64,000 nt of DNA, from contig NZ_JAATVU010000009.1 in assembly GCF_013184745.1 (NCBI RefSeq), forward strand, positions 1 through 64,000, written 5' to 3'. The number at the start of each line of letters is the position of its first letter. Positions within the stretch are counted from its first letter, which is position 1. Of this stretch, positions 1 to 11,014 are shown piece after piece. The notes below the pieces were generated by a model. That model was not told where the DNA came from. It searched no databases and saw only the letters and a program-made list of their open reading frames with translations. The position numbers and the translations under genes are program-made. Source of the stretch: Mangrovicoccus sp. HB161399 (lineage in GTDB: Bacteria; Pseudomonadota; Alphaproteobacteria; Rhodobacterales; Rhodobacteraceae).

Positions 1-290
1 GCCGGCGAGGAAGCGGCAGGCACCTCGCGATCCCGGATCCTGCACCGGGTCGGCCGCACGCCCCGGAGGCCATCCCGGCCGCGCGTCCGCCGCACCGCCG
101 GGGACCGCGGTCCCATGGCGGGGCTTCCCCCGCCTCGCAGACCTCGCGGAAGGCGCCCGCCTTGCAACGCCGCAGGCGGGCACTTGTGGGTCGCTTCAAG
201 ACGGTTTGTTCCGCCTGCCTGCGTTTCGCGTGACGGCGGGAAAGACGTTCATAGCGACGTCGTTCGCGACGTGTCTTGAGTGGAGGGTGC

Positions 291-673
291 ATGCGGGGCG
301 AGATCCTTGGCGCGGAACGGCGCCGACGTTGGAGCGACGACGAGAAGCTCGCGATCGTGTCGGAGGTGGGCGTGAACGGCGCGACGCTGACGAAGGTTGC
401 GCAGCGGCATGACGTGACGCGATTGCAGATCTATGGCTGGCGGCATGTCCTCAAGAAGAAGAACCTGCGGCGGCGGGATCACGGCACTCTCTTCCTGCCC
501 GTCGATTTTCCCGCGCCTGCGGAGATGCCGCCGGAACCGCCGGCGGCCTGTTCCGTGCCCGTGGAACTCCGGCTGTGGAACTCCGGCTGGCGAACGGACG
601 GTGGCTGCGCTTCGACAGCACGCTCGACCCGGCTGCGCTGTCGCGGCTGATCCGGGCGATCGAGGCGGCATGA
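291..673 (+). pseudogene. tnpA: IS66 TnpA (small helix-turn-helix protein), frameshifted
   Basis: The start at 291 follows a GGAGGG ribosome site. The N-terminal half is a typical IS66 TnpA/IS3 OrfA helix-turn-helix: RRRWSDDEKLAIV near residue 12, then VAQRHDVTRLQIYGWR. At 562-589 a 14-base tandem duplication shifts the frame. Removing one copy restores the family C-terminus (VELRLANGRWLRF...), ending at a stop at 671-673 that overlaps the tnpB start. As it stands, translation runs on in a wrong frame to about 650. In active elements TnpA is an accessory protein needed with TnpB and TnpC for transposition. Confidence 0.9.
562..589 (+). repeat. 14-bp tandem duplication that breaks tnpA
   Basis: The unit TGGAACTCCGGCTG occurs twice back to back (562-575 and 576-589). 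Deleting one copy rejoins the two halves of tnpA in frame. Fourteen bases is not a multiple of three, so the duplication alone explains the tnpA frameshift. It looks like replication slippage or a small duplication after insertion. Confidence 0.9.
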
Positions 674-1018
674 TCGGGCCCGGCACCGGGGTCCGGGTTT
701 GCCTCGGCTGCGGAACCACCGACATGCGCAAGGGCATCGCCGGGCTTGCCGCGCTGGCGTGTGGCTGTCCTGCGTCAGCAGCCCGCCAGCGGCGCTGTCT
801 TCGCGTTCCCGGGGCGCAAGGGCGACAGGATCAAGCTCCTGTACTGGGACGGCCAGGGGTTCTGCCTCTATTGCAAGGTGCTCGAGCGCGGGAAATTCCC
901 CTGGCCTTCGGCGGGGAGCGGCGCAGCGCGGCTGACCTCCGCGCAACTGGCCATGCTATGGGAAGGCATTGACTGGCGGCGGCCGGACTGGGGTGCGCCG
1001 CCCGCCCGGGTCGGGTAA
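670..1018 (+). pseudogene. tnpB: IS66 TnpB (Orf2), frameshifted
   Basis: It starts MIGPGTGVRV at 670, overlapping the tnpA stop. The hallmark TDMRKGIAGLAALA appears in the first frame. The rest of the family signature, LRQQPASGAVFAFPGRKGD followed by IKLLYWDGQGFCLY and KVLERGKFPWP, continues in the next frame. The switch lies near 755-770 and fits one extra base. The C-terminus LTSAQLAMLWEGIDWRRP ends at the stop at 1016-1018. The usual TnpB length is about 115 residues, which matches the repaired frame. Confidence 0.9.
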
Positions 1019-1079
1019 GTTTTCTCCGATTTGGCCTTGTTTTAAAAGGATTACCGGCCGATTCATGGTAGGGCTTGGC

Positions 1080-2816
1080 ATGTCCGCCGGTGCCGAAAAC
1101 TTCCCGATGACCCTGCCTTTCTGAAGGCGATGATTGCCGCGCTCTCCGCCGGGAACGCCAGGATATCGGCCCCCTTGCACGCCCATGATCTGCTGATCCA
1201 GACACTGCGCGTGCGCATCGCCAAGCTCCAGAAGCAGAAGTTAGGCGCGTCCTCGGAAAAGGTCGAGCGGGAGATCGAGCAGCTGGAGCTGGCGCTCGAG
1301 GACCTGCAGGCCGCGCTGGTCGAGGCCGGGATTGTTCCGGCTTCCGACGAGGGGGAGGAGCCGGAAGCGGCCGTTGGGACCGCCGCTTCGCCTGAGCGGA
1401 AGCCGCGCTGCCGTCCGAAGGTGGCGCAAGGCACGCCGCGCGAGCGCCGCGAGCTCGATCCCGGCGAGCCCTGTCCTGATTGCGGCGGCGCGCTGCGGGT
1501 GGTGGGGGAGGATGTCAGCGAGATGCTCGATATGATCGCCGCGCAGCTGAAAGTCATCGAGATCGCCCGGGTGAAGAAATTCTGCTGCTGCTGCGAGCGG
1601 ATGGTCCAGGTGCCAGCACCCAGCCGTCCGATCCCGCGCGAGCCATGGCGGGCGCGGCGCCGCTGGCCTGCATCCTTGTCTCGAAATTCGACCATCACGT
1701 GCCGCTCTATCGCCTGAACGAGATCTTTGCCCGGCTCGGCGCCGAGATCCCGGACACGACCCTGATCGACCGGTGCGGCGGCGCGATGAAGGCGCTGGCG
1801 CCGCTGATCGAGCGGATCGGCAGGGATGCTCTGTCGGCCGACCTGCTGCATGCCCCTTCTCGGCGAATGCATGCATTCGCCTGCCAGGCAACGGACGACA
1901 CGCTCATCCATGTCCTTGACCGATCGCGCAAGACCGCGGGCCTCGGCAAGGGCGTGAAGCAGGGCCGGATCCGGGTCCATGTCCGCGACCAGCGGCCGTT
2001 GCACCGAAGGTGCGCCTCCGGCGCAACGGCAGGCACGGCGCCACCCGCCGCAGTCTACCGCTTCTCGGCGGACCGGAAGTCCGAACACCCGCGGGAGCAC
2101 CTCTCGGAGAGCGGCGGCATTTTGCAGGCCGACGCCTATTCCGGCTTCCGGGAGCTCTACGAGCCGCGGGCCGAGGGCACGGGCAGTTCCGAAAGGCAGC
2201 GTGCTGGGCACATTTGCGCCGGGACTTTCATGACGTGTGGACGGCCATGGGATCAGAGATCGCCTGCGAGGCGTTGGACAGCATCGGCCTTCGCCAATGT
2301 CTCTCGGACCATTGGCGAGACACTGGCTCAGTCTACGACATCGAGCGGCAGACCTCCCGGCAGCCAGCCGAGCTGAGGCTCGCCGTGCGGCGGGAGCGGA
2401 GCGCGCCCAACGTCGAGGCGTTCCGCACCTGCGCGGAGCAGCAGCCAACCCGCATCCCAGGCAAGGGCGATCTGGCGAAGGCCTTCCGCTACGGGCTGAA
2501 CCGGTGGGACTCGTTTTGCCAGTTTTTGGAGGACGGCCGCGTGGCCCTGGATAGCAACGCGGCCAAACGAGGCATGAGACCGATCGGAGTCGGGAGGCGC
2601 AACTGGCTCTTCGCGGGATCGGACACCGGCGGCGAAACGCTGGCGCGGGCGATGACCATCATCGAGACGGCAAGGATGACCGGCCTGGACCCGCAGGCCT
2701 ATCGCGCCGACGGGCTCGACCGCATCCACGACCACGAGATCAACTGGCTCGACGAGCTTCTCCCGTGGAACTGGAAGCCTCAGGCCGTCGAAACGGCCCA
2801 GAGCGACGCTGCCTGA
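1080..2816 (+). pseudogene. tnpC: IS66 TnpC transposase, multiply frameshifted and catalytically damaged
   Basis: The repaired product is the roughly 520-residue DDE transposase of IS66. Frame breaks are visible (1) near 1101, where one base is missing from the N-terminal AENLPDDPAFLKAM motif, (2) near 1645, and (3) near 2185. The leucine-zipper-like N-terminus, the zinc-finger-like CPDCGGALRVVGEDVSEMLD segment, the VSKFDHHVPLYRLNEIFARLG core and the C-terminal motif RRNWLFAGSDTGGETLARAM are all recognisable. Two further defects are present. A dozen extra residues sit in front of the first catalytic-Asp motif (TDDTLI). The expected NxAER glutamate is lysine (codon 2565-2567), so the catalytic Glu appears lost. 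This is clearly dead. Confidence 0.92.
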
Positions 2817-3080
2817 AATTGCAAGGCCGGTCCTAACCGAGCCGCTATGGAACGCATCATAGAGATGCAATGATTTCTTGCGGAGACAGCGTCACCTGAC
2901 GCAGCGCCGCTGCGGATGCGAGGGAATTCTGAACGTGATGGCATGACCGGGCGGACCGGGATCGGTCAAATCCGTTGGACGCATCGAGCTTCGAGCTCGC
3001 GACCAGTGATTGGGAACCGATCTGCGGATTTACCATCAAGGCCGGCGGTGCGGGGCGCATCGCCACGACAGGCCGGATAG

Positions 3081-3668
3081 ATGACTGCAGGCGCGGAAAA
3101 TGCCGGAGCAGGAAGAAGATCACCTTGCAAGGGCGGGGCATCCATAGATGTGTCCAGCAATCTCGACAATCTCCCGATCCTGATGGCGCTGCTGCCGGGG
3201 CTCGGCACGGTGCGCGCGCTGCTGGCCGGGGGCTTGGCCCGATCGGCGGTGCTGCTGGGCGCGATGGACCTGGCACAGGGGGCGGAGCAGGCGGTCGGCG
3301 GCGATCTCGGCTGACTCGGCCGGGCGCGGGTGGCGATCGGGCTGCATACGCTGTGGAAGCGGCGCAAAAATGAGGGCGCGCCCCTGCCGCGGCCGCCGTC
3401 GATGGCCGCCGCGGTCCTGGCCTTCCTGTCGATGTCCGGCGATACGCTGGCCGTCCTCGTCCCGCTATTCGCTGACACCCGCGAGACGCTCGAGTCCCTG
3501 GTGCTTTGCGGTGCCGTCCTGTCGATGGCGGCAATGATGGCGCTCAGCCGCCTCGCGCGCCATGGCGGGGATCGGCTCGCCCCCTGGACCGAGCGGGCCG
3601 AGGGGGCGATGCCCTTCGTGATGACCGGCCTGGGCTGCGACGCGCCGTCGGACAGCGTTACCGGCTGA
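3081..3668 (+). pseudogene. CadD-like cadmium-resistance transporter remnant with in-frame stop
   Basis: One reading frame is interrupted by TGA at 3312-3314. Before the stop, SNLDNLPILMALL followed by a hydrophobic stretch resembles the first helices of CadD-family (PF03596) membrane transporters. After it, LHTLWKRRKNE, then SGDTLAVLVPLFADTRETL and a last helix ending PFVMTGLG match the second half of the same family (the (N/S)GDxxxxxxPLF motif). The first half also looks shortened. There is no convincing start codon or ribosome site. Call: degraded gene. The alternative, two short expressed peptides, is unlikely because neither half would make a transporter. Next to it is the dead IS66. Confidence 0.65.
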
Positions 3669-3671
3669 GGC

Positions 3672-4826
3672 TCAGTGCCCGCGCCAGATCCAGCCGCCGC
3701 CCAGCACGCGGCTGCTGTCGGGCTGGTAGAGCACGCAGGCCTGGCCGGGGCTCACGCCCTCCTCGGGCGTCAGCAGCTCGACCTCGGCCTCAGTCTCGGA
3801 GATCGGGCGCAGGATCGCCGGGCGCGGCGGACGGGTGGAGCGGACCTTGGCGGCCACTTCCCATTCGGCGCGGTCGGTGACCTTGCCGTCGCCCAGCCAG
3901 TTCAGCTCGCGGATCGGCACCCGGCGGGTGGCCAGAGCCTCCTTCGGGCCGACCACGACCTGCCGCTTGTCCGGATCGAGCTTCACCACGTAGAGCGGCG
4001 TGTCGAGCCCGCCGATGCCCAGGCCCCGGCGCTGGCCGATCGTGTAGTGGATCACGCCGCGATGGGTGCCCAGCACGTTGCCTTCCGTGTCGACGATGTC
4101 GCCCGGATCGGCCGCGTTCGGCCGCAGCTTCTCGATCACGGCGGCATAGTTGCCGTCGGGCACGAAGCAGATGTCCTGGCTGTCGGGCTTGTCGGCCACG
4201 CTCAGCCCGTATTTCGTCGCCAGCGCCCGCGTCTCCGCCTTGGAGCTCAGGTGTCCGAGCGGGAAGCGCAGGTAGTCGAGCTGGTCGGGCGTGGTCGAGA
4301 ACAGGAAATAGCTCTGGTCGCGCTGCGGATCGGCCCCGGCATGCAGCTCGGCGCCGCGATCGCCCATCATCCGCTGGATGTAGTGGCCGGTCGCCATGCA
4401 GTCGGCTTCCAGATCCTTCGCGGTCTCCAGCAGGTCGCGGAACTTCACGCGCTCGTTGCAGCGGATGCAGGGAACGGGGGTCGCGCCGGCGAGATAGCTG
4501 TCGGCGAATTCGTCGATCACCGCGTCCTTGAAGATGTTCTCGTAGTCGAGGACGTAGTGCGGGAAGCCGAGATCCTCGGCCACGCGGCGCGCGTCGTGGA
4601 TGTCCCGCCCCGCGCAGCAGGCGCCCTTCTTGGCCAGGGCGGCGCCGTGGTCGTAGAGCTGCAGCGTCACGCCGATGACGTCATAGCCCTGCTCGTGCAG
4701 GAGCGCGGCGACGACGGAGCTGTCGACTCCGCCGGACATGGCGACGAGGACTCGCGTGTCTGCGGGAGCTTTCGCGAATCCCAGGGAGTTGAGCGGGTGG
4801 GTCATTGGTTCTGCCGTATTTACCAT
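3672..4826 (-). CDS. mnmA: tRNA-specific 2-thiouridylase MnmA
   Basis: MnmA activates and thiolates U34 of tRNA-Lys, -Glu and -Gln in the cytoplasm, using ATP and sulfur from a persulfide relay. The protein of about 384 residues carries the PP-loop motif [15 protein letters not shown] near residue 29, the first catalytic cysteine in [14 protein letters not shown] and the second in [13 protein letters not shown]. The C-terminal beta domain ends normally ([15 protein letters not shown]). The first ATG is at 4826; a second in-frame ATG at 4805 (MTHPLNSLG) is an equally plausible start, and neither has a strong ribosome site. It is convergent with the transporter remnant and divergent from sciP, with a TTAACC half-site at 4827-4832 just upstream. 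Confidence 0.95.
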   Translation of the reverse strand: MVNTAEPMTHPLNSLGFAKAPADTRVLVAMSGGVDSSVVAALLHEQGYDVIGVTLQLYDHGAALAKKGACCAGRDIHDARRVAEDLGFPHYVLDYENIFKDAVIDEFADSYLAGATPVPCIRCNERVKFRDLLETAKDLEADCMATGHYIQRMMGDRGAELHAGADPQRDQSYFLFSTTPDQLDYLRFPLGHLSSKAETRALATKYGLSVADKPDSQDICFVPDGNYAAVIEKLRPNAADPGDIVDTEGNVLGTHRGVIHYTIGQRRGLGIGGLDTPLYVVKLDPDKRQVVVGPKEALATRRVPIRELNWLGDGKVTDRAEWEVAAKVRSTRPPRPAILRPISETEAEVELLTPEEGVSPGQACVLYQPDSSRVLGGGWIWRGH

Positions 4827-4942
4827 TTAACCGGGAAGCCGGGCATTGTATTTAATTTCCCCGCATTTGCAAGGAGTTGTTTTACACGATCTTAGGTCCC
4901 TCCTACCGATATGGGCGGCGGTGAGTAATGAGGGGACGAACC

Positions 4943-5221
4943 ATGTATATACGCAAAGTCGAGGGGCCGCGCATCGTCAATCTGCCGGACGGAGGCACGC
5001 TCAGCCGCGCCGACCTTCCATCGAAGGACACGCGGCGATGGGTTGCAAGCCGCAAGGCAATTGTGGTGAAAGCTGTGCAGCACGGGCTTATCGGCAAGGA
5101 CGAAGCCCTGAAAATGTACGGACTTTCCGAGGAGGAACTTGATTCTTGGCAGAAGGCCGTGAAAGATCATGGGGAAGCCGCTTTGAAGACTACCTCTTTA
5201 CAAAAGTATCGACAACTTTAA
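4943..5221 (+). CDS. sciP: SciP-type CtrA inhibitor (DUF1153 family)
   Basis: This 92-residue helix-turn-helix protein is of the DUF1153 family. In Caulobacter the family member SciP binds CtrA and blocks its activation of target promoters. I see the conserved N-terminus MYIRKVEGPRIVNLPDG, the SRADLPSKDTRRWVASRKA helix and the HTH segment ending YGLSEEELDSWQKAV. The start is placed at 4943 because AGGGGA (4931-4936) lies at the right distance; an ATG at 4928 would add five residues. It lies 93 bases upstream of ctrA on the same strand. This adjacency supports the name; its regulatory role here is inferred from the family. Confidence 0.9.
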   Translation: MYIRKVEGPRIVNLPDGGTLSRADLPSKDTRRWVASRKAIVVKAVQHGLIGKDEALKMYGLSEEELDSWQKAVKDHGEAALKTTSLQKYRQL

Positions 5222-5259
5222 GTTGCTAACGGCGGAAACCTTGCCGTGGTAACGTGCGA

Positions 5260-5282
5260 TTAACCTCTATTGTTCACGTTAA
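5260..5282. promoter_or_regulatory. Possible CtrA half-sites in the ctrA promoter region
   Basis: Two TTAA-containing half-sites, TTAACC at 5260-5265 and GTTAAC at 5278-5283, sit 32-55 bases before the ctrA start in an otherwise GC-rich region. CtrA recognises TTAA-N7-TTAA and TTAACCAT-like half-sites. The spacing here is 15, not 7, so only half-site binding is suggested. Autoregulation of ctrA is known in relatives. Low confidence without footprinting. Confidence 0.35.
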
Positions 5283-5314
5283 CGTCGAGAAACGACTTCC
5301 AGCGGAGAGAAACA

Positions 5315-6028
5315 ATGCGCGTTCTGCTCGTCGAGGATGACCCGACAACATCGAAAAGCATCGAACTGATGCTGACCCATGCAAACCTGAACGTGTATTG
5401 CACCGATCTCGGCGAGGAAGGCATCGACCTCGCCAAGCTCTACGATTACGACCTCATCCTTCTGGACCTGAACCTGCCGGACATGAACGGGCTGGAAGTG
5501 CTGCGCCAGCTGCGCTTGGCCAAGATCGACACGCCGATCCTGATCCTGACCGGTGCCGACGATACCGAAAACAAGATCAAGGGGTTCGGATTCGGCGCCG
5601 ACGACTACCTGACCAAGCCCTTCCACCGCGAAGAGCTGGTCGCGCGCATCCACGCGATCATCCGCCGCTCGAAGGGCCATTCGCAGTCGGTCATCCGCAC
5701 CGGCAAGATCTCGGTCAATCTCGATGCGAAGACGGTGGAGGCGGGCGGACAGCCGGTCCATTTGACGGGCAAGGAATACCAGATGCTGGAGCTGCTCTCG
5801 CTGCGCAAGGGCACCACGCTGACCAAGGAAATGTTTCTCAACCATCTCTACGGCGGCATGGACGAGCCCGAGCTGAAGATCATCGACGTCTTCATCTGCA
5901 AGCTCCGCAAGAAGCTCAGCCAGGCCACCGGCGGCGAGAACTACATCGAAACCGTCTGGGGGCGCGGCTACGTGCTGCGCGATCCAGAACCCAAGCTGGC
6001 CGAGCCGCCGATCGCGCTCGGCGCCTGA
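5315..6028 (+). CDS. ctrA: Cell-cycle response regulator CtrA
   Basis: This is an OmpR/PhoB-type response regulator of 237 residues. The receiver domain starts [20 protein letters not shown], with the phosphoacceptor Asp in [13 protein letters not shown] (about residue 51) and the conserved Lys in [11 protein letters not shown]. The C-terminal winged helix contains [17 protein letters not shown] and ends [19 protein letters not shown]. These are near-invariant in alphaproteobacterial CtrA. The start at 5315 has GGAGAG at 5304-5309; an upstream ATG at 5270 would run through the TTAACG half-site and lacks support. CtrA controls cell-cycle genes in Caulobacter and motility or gene-transfer-agent genes in many Rhodobacterales. 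It sits between sciP and ligA. Confidence 0.97.
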   Translation: MRVLLVEDDPTTSKSIELMLTHANLNVYCTDLGEEGIDLAKLYDYDLILLDLNLPDMNGLEVLRQLRLAKIDTPILILTGADDTENKIKGFGFGADDYLTKPFHREELVARIHAIIRRSKGHSQSVIRTGKISVNLDAKTVEAGGQPVHLTGKEYQMLELLSLRKGTTLTKEMFLNHLYGGMDEPELKIIDVFICKLRKKLSQATGGENYIETVWGRGYVLRDPEPKLAEPPIALGA

Positions 6029-6074
6029 TCGAACTGGACGGCGGCGCCCAAGGCACCTATCACCCCGGAAGTGA

Positions 6075-8512
<2,438 letters not shown>

Positions 8513-8513
<1 letters not shown>

Positions 8514-10600
8514 TGCCGCGCCCCGAGCTCCTCTTCCCGCTCTTTTCCGAGCTGACCAAGCTGCCCGGCATCGGCCCCAAGGGCGCGCAGGCCATGGCGG
8601 GGCTCGGGGTGGAGCGGCCGCGCGACCTGCTCTTCACGCTGCCGCACGGGGTGATCGACCGGCGGCTGAAACGCTCGGTCATGGAGGTCCAGGCCCCGGC
8701 AGTGGCCACGGTGGAGGTGCGCATCCTCTCGCATGACGCCCCCGCGCGGAAGGGGCGGCCCTACCGCGTGCTGGTCGAAGACGGGTCCACGCGCTTCCCG
8801 CTGGTGTTCTTCCATGCCCGCACGCCCTGGCTGGAGCGCCACCTTCCGGTCGGCGAACGGCGCATTGTTTCCGGGCGGGTGGAGCTTTTCGACGGCCATC
8901 CGCAGATGGCGCATCCCGACCATATCCTGACCCGCGCCGAGGCCGGGACGCTGCCCGCGCACGAGCCGGTCTATCCTCTTGCGGCGGGGCTCACGGCAAA
9001 GGCGATGCGCAAGGCCGCCGAGGCGGCGCTCGATCTGGCGCCCGACCTGGAGGAGTGGATCGATCCGCATCTGCTGGCGTCCAAGGGCTGGCCGTCCTGG
9101 CGCGATGCGCTCCTGCTGGCGCACCATCCGGAGGCCGCTGCCGAGCTGGGCCGGGATGCGCCGGCCCGGGCACGGCTGGCCTATGACGAGCTGCTGGCCC
9201 ACCAGCTGACCCTGGCCATCGCGCGCCAGCGCGAGCGGCGGCGGGGCGGACGGTCTTCCAAGGGCGACGGGCACCTGCGCGGCAAAGTCCTGGCCGCGCT
9301 GCCTTTCGCGCCGACCGGGGCGCAGACCCGCGCGGCGGCGGAGATTGCAGCCGACATGGCGGCGGAGACGCGGATGTCGCGGCTGCTGCAGGGCGATGTC
9401 GGCGCGGGCAAGACTCTGGTCGCCATGCTGGCGCTGCTGCAGGCGGTGGAGGCCGGCGGGCAGGGCGCGATGATGGCGCCGACCGAAATCCTCGCCCGCC
9501 AGCATCTTGCCGGGCTAGCGCCGCTGGCCGAGGCTGCCGGGGTGACCATGGAGCTGCTGACCGGGCGCGACACCGGCCAGGCCCGCGCGGCCAAGCTGGC
9601 CCGGATCGCGTCGGGCGAAGCCGGGATCGTCGTCGGCACCCATGCGCTCTTCCAGGCGGATGTCGCGTTCTCCGACCTGCGGCTCGCGGTGATCGACGAA
9701 CAGCACCGGTTCGGCGTCGCGCAGCGGCAGGAGCTGGCGCAGAAGGGCATGGCGACGGACGTTCTGGTGATGACCGCGACGCCGATCCCGCGCTCGCTTG
9801 CCCTCGCGCAATACGGCGATCTCGATGTGTCGGTGCTGGACGAGAAGCCGCCGGGCCGCAAGCCGATCCGCACTGCCGTGATGCCGACCGACCGGCTGGA
9901 CGAGGTCGTCGCCCATCTGGCGCGTGCCATCGGCGAGGGGCGGCAGGCCTATTGGGTTTGCCCGCTTGTCGAGGAAACGGAAACAATAGATCTGACTGCG
10001 GCCGAGGCGCGGGCCCGCCAGCTGCAGGCTGCGCTCGGCGCGGAGAAGGTCGGGCTGGTCCATGGCCAGATGCCCCATGCCGAGAAGGACGCGGTGATGG
10101 CGCGCTTCGCCGCCGGGGATCTGCCGGTACTGGTGGCGACCACGGTCATCGAGGTCGGCGTCGACGTGCCGAATGCGTCGATCATGGTGATCGAGCGCGC
10201 CGACAGTTTCGGCTTGGCGCAGCTTCACCAGCTGCGCGGGCGGGTCGGGCGCGGTGCGGCAGCCTCGACCTGCCTGCTGCTGTACCAAGCGCCGCTGACG
10301 CCCTCGGCGGAACGCCGGCTGACCCTGATGCGCGAGACCGAGGACGGGTTCCGCCTGGCCGAGGAAGACATGGCGATGCGCGGGATCGGCGACGTGATCG
10401 GCCGTGCGCAATCCGGGCTGCCGCGGTTCCGCGTGGCGGATCTGGAGCATCAGGCCGGGCTGATGACCCTTGCCCAGCGGGAGGCGCGGGCGGCGCTGGA
10501 AACGGAATTTGCGCCGCTCACCGACCGGGGCCGGGCGCTGACCGTGCTTCTCTGGCTGATGCAGCGCGACGAGGCCCTCCGCCTGCTCGATGTCGGCTGA
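8513..10600 (+). CDS. recG: ATP-dependent DNA helicase RecG
   Basis: RecG remodels stalled replication forks and Holliday junctions. The 695-residue protein has an N-terminal wedge/OB domain (LPGIGPKGAQAMAGLGV, then a DxxxxFPLVFF strand) and a superfamily 2 helicase core: Walker A GDVGAGKT at residues 294-301, the Walker B-type DEQH at 395-398, motif III VMTATPIPRSLAL, and C-terminal motifs VATTVIEVGVDVPNA and QLRGRVGRG. The open frame extends far upstream inside ligA, but the ATG at 8513, overlapping the ligA stop by one base, gives the normal family length. LigA and RecG are probably translationally coupled. Confidence 0.97.
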
Positions 10601-10609
10601 CAGAACGGG

Positions 10610-10632
10610 ATTGGTGCCATATTGGCGCCAAT
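10610..10632 (+). terminator. Hairpin just after recG
   Basis: ATTGGTGCC (10610-10618) pairs with GGCGCCAAT (10624-10632) with one G-T wobble and a 5-base loop. The core ATTGGCGCCAAT at 10621-10632 is itself a perfect 12-bp palindrome. There is no T-run, so it is either a weak terminator or RNA-stabilising 3' end for ligA-recG, or a protein-binding palindrome upstream of the next gene. Confidence 0.4.
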
Positions 10633-10672
10633 GTCGGTCAATTTACCCCATTCCTGCGTGTTCTATCTGCAT

Positions 10673-10698
10673 GTTCCTTAAAGGTTCTTAAAAAGTTC
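10673..10698 (+). promoter_or_regulatory. Two overlapping alphaproteobacterial SOS (LexA) boxes
   Basis: GTTC occurs at 10673, 10684 and 10695 with exactly 7 bases between each pair, giving two overlapping GTTC-N7-GTTC boxes (10673-10687 and 10684-10698). This is the LexA recognition sequence established for Rhodobacter and other alphaproteobacteria. A fourth GTTC at 10660 is out of register (N9). The boxes lie 60-85 bases before the start of a 40-residue membrane protein, in an AT-richer stretch typical of a promoter. Confidence 0.8.
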
Positions 10699-10758
10699 TT
10701 TACACGAGGACGGAATCAGAACAAAAGTGAAACACCAGCTCGAATGTGGAGGCCGAGA

Positions 10759-10881
10759 ATGCCGACTGTCCTCGAAACGCTCAAGACCCGCATCACGTCC
10801 ACCTTCTGCGCGGACCTTGCCGGAATGGCGGCGCTGTCCGTCATCGTTCTCGGCTGTCTGCATCTGCCGACCTTTCTCTGA
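10759..10881 (+). CDS. Very small SOS-linked membrane protein (40 aa)
   Basis: The ATG at 10759 follows GTGGAGG at a good distance and the frame closes at 10879-10881. It encodes 40 residues: a short amphipathic, charged N-terminus (LETLKTRI near residues 5-12) and one hydrophobic helix from about residue 18 to the C-terminus (GMAALSVIVLGCLHLP). It has overlapping SOS boxes upstream and a strong intrinsic terminator about 100 bases downstream, so it appears to be a single-gene transcription unit. By analogy with the unrelated SidA (29 aa) and DidA of Caulobacter or TisB of E. coli, an SOS-induced membrane protein could delay division or change membrane potential. That function is inference; no family is recognised with certainty. 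Confidence 0.75.
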   Translation: MPTVLETLKTRITSTFCADLAGMAALSVIVLGCLHLPTFL

Positions 10882-10977
10882 TCTGCCCTGCGAAATTCCC
10901 CATCCCGGTTCCTGCCTGTTCCGGTTTTCCGCCTGACCGCCCCCCAACGGTCGGCCGCTTGTGGGTTTCGCCATCCT

Positions 10978-11014
10978 GCCGCCGCTGCCTCTGCCGGGCG
11001 CGGCGGCTTTTTTT
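10978..11014 (+). terminator. Intrinsic terminator after the small SOS-linked gene
   Basis: GCCGCCGC (10978-10985) and GCGGCGGC (11000-11007) form a perfect 8-bp stem with a 14-base loop, followed at once by seven T (11008-11014). This is the best canonical Rho-independent terminator in the window. It ends the plus-strand transcript starting upstream of 10759. The opposite-strand chemotaxis gene ends in its T-run. Confidence 0.85.

Larger units (their letters stand above)
291..2816 (+). mobile_element. Decayed IS66-family insertion sequence
   Basis: Three consecutive reading frames match the tnpA-tnpB-tnpC order of IS66-family elements, and each is broken by at least one frameshift. The element therefore cannot make its own transposition proteins. 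TnpA's intended stop overlaps the TnpB start (ATGA at 670-673), as in intact copies. I could not find convincing terminal inverted repeats or a target duplication, so the true ends are unknown. Positions 1-290 and 2817-3080 contain no gene I can support and may include the ends. The CadD-like pseudogene that follows suggests the whole 0.3-3.7 kb stretch is under no selection. Confidence 0.9.

Noticed and set aside
3312-3314. Selenocysteine or read-through TGA in the CadD-like frame
   Set aside because: No SECIS-like hairpin directly after the codon, no start or ribosome site, and the first half is shortened; pseudogene is simpler.
5266-5276. Classical CtrA site TTAA-N7-TTAA before ctrA
   Set aside because: The position where the second TTAA should be reads GTTC/TTCA; only half-sites are real, so a full site is not claimed.
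10660-10676. A third SOS box using GTTC at 10660
   Set aside because: Spacing to the next GTTC is nine bases, not seven.
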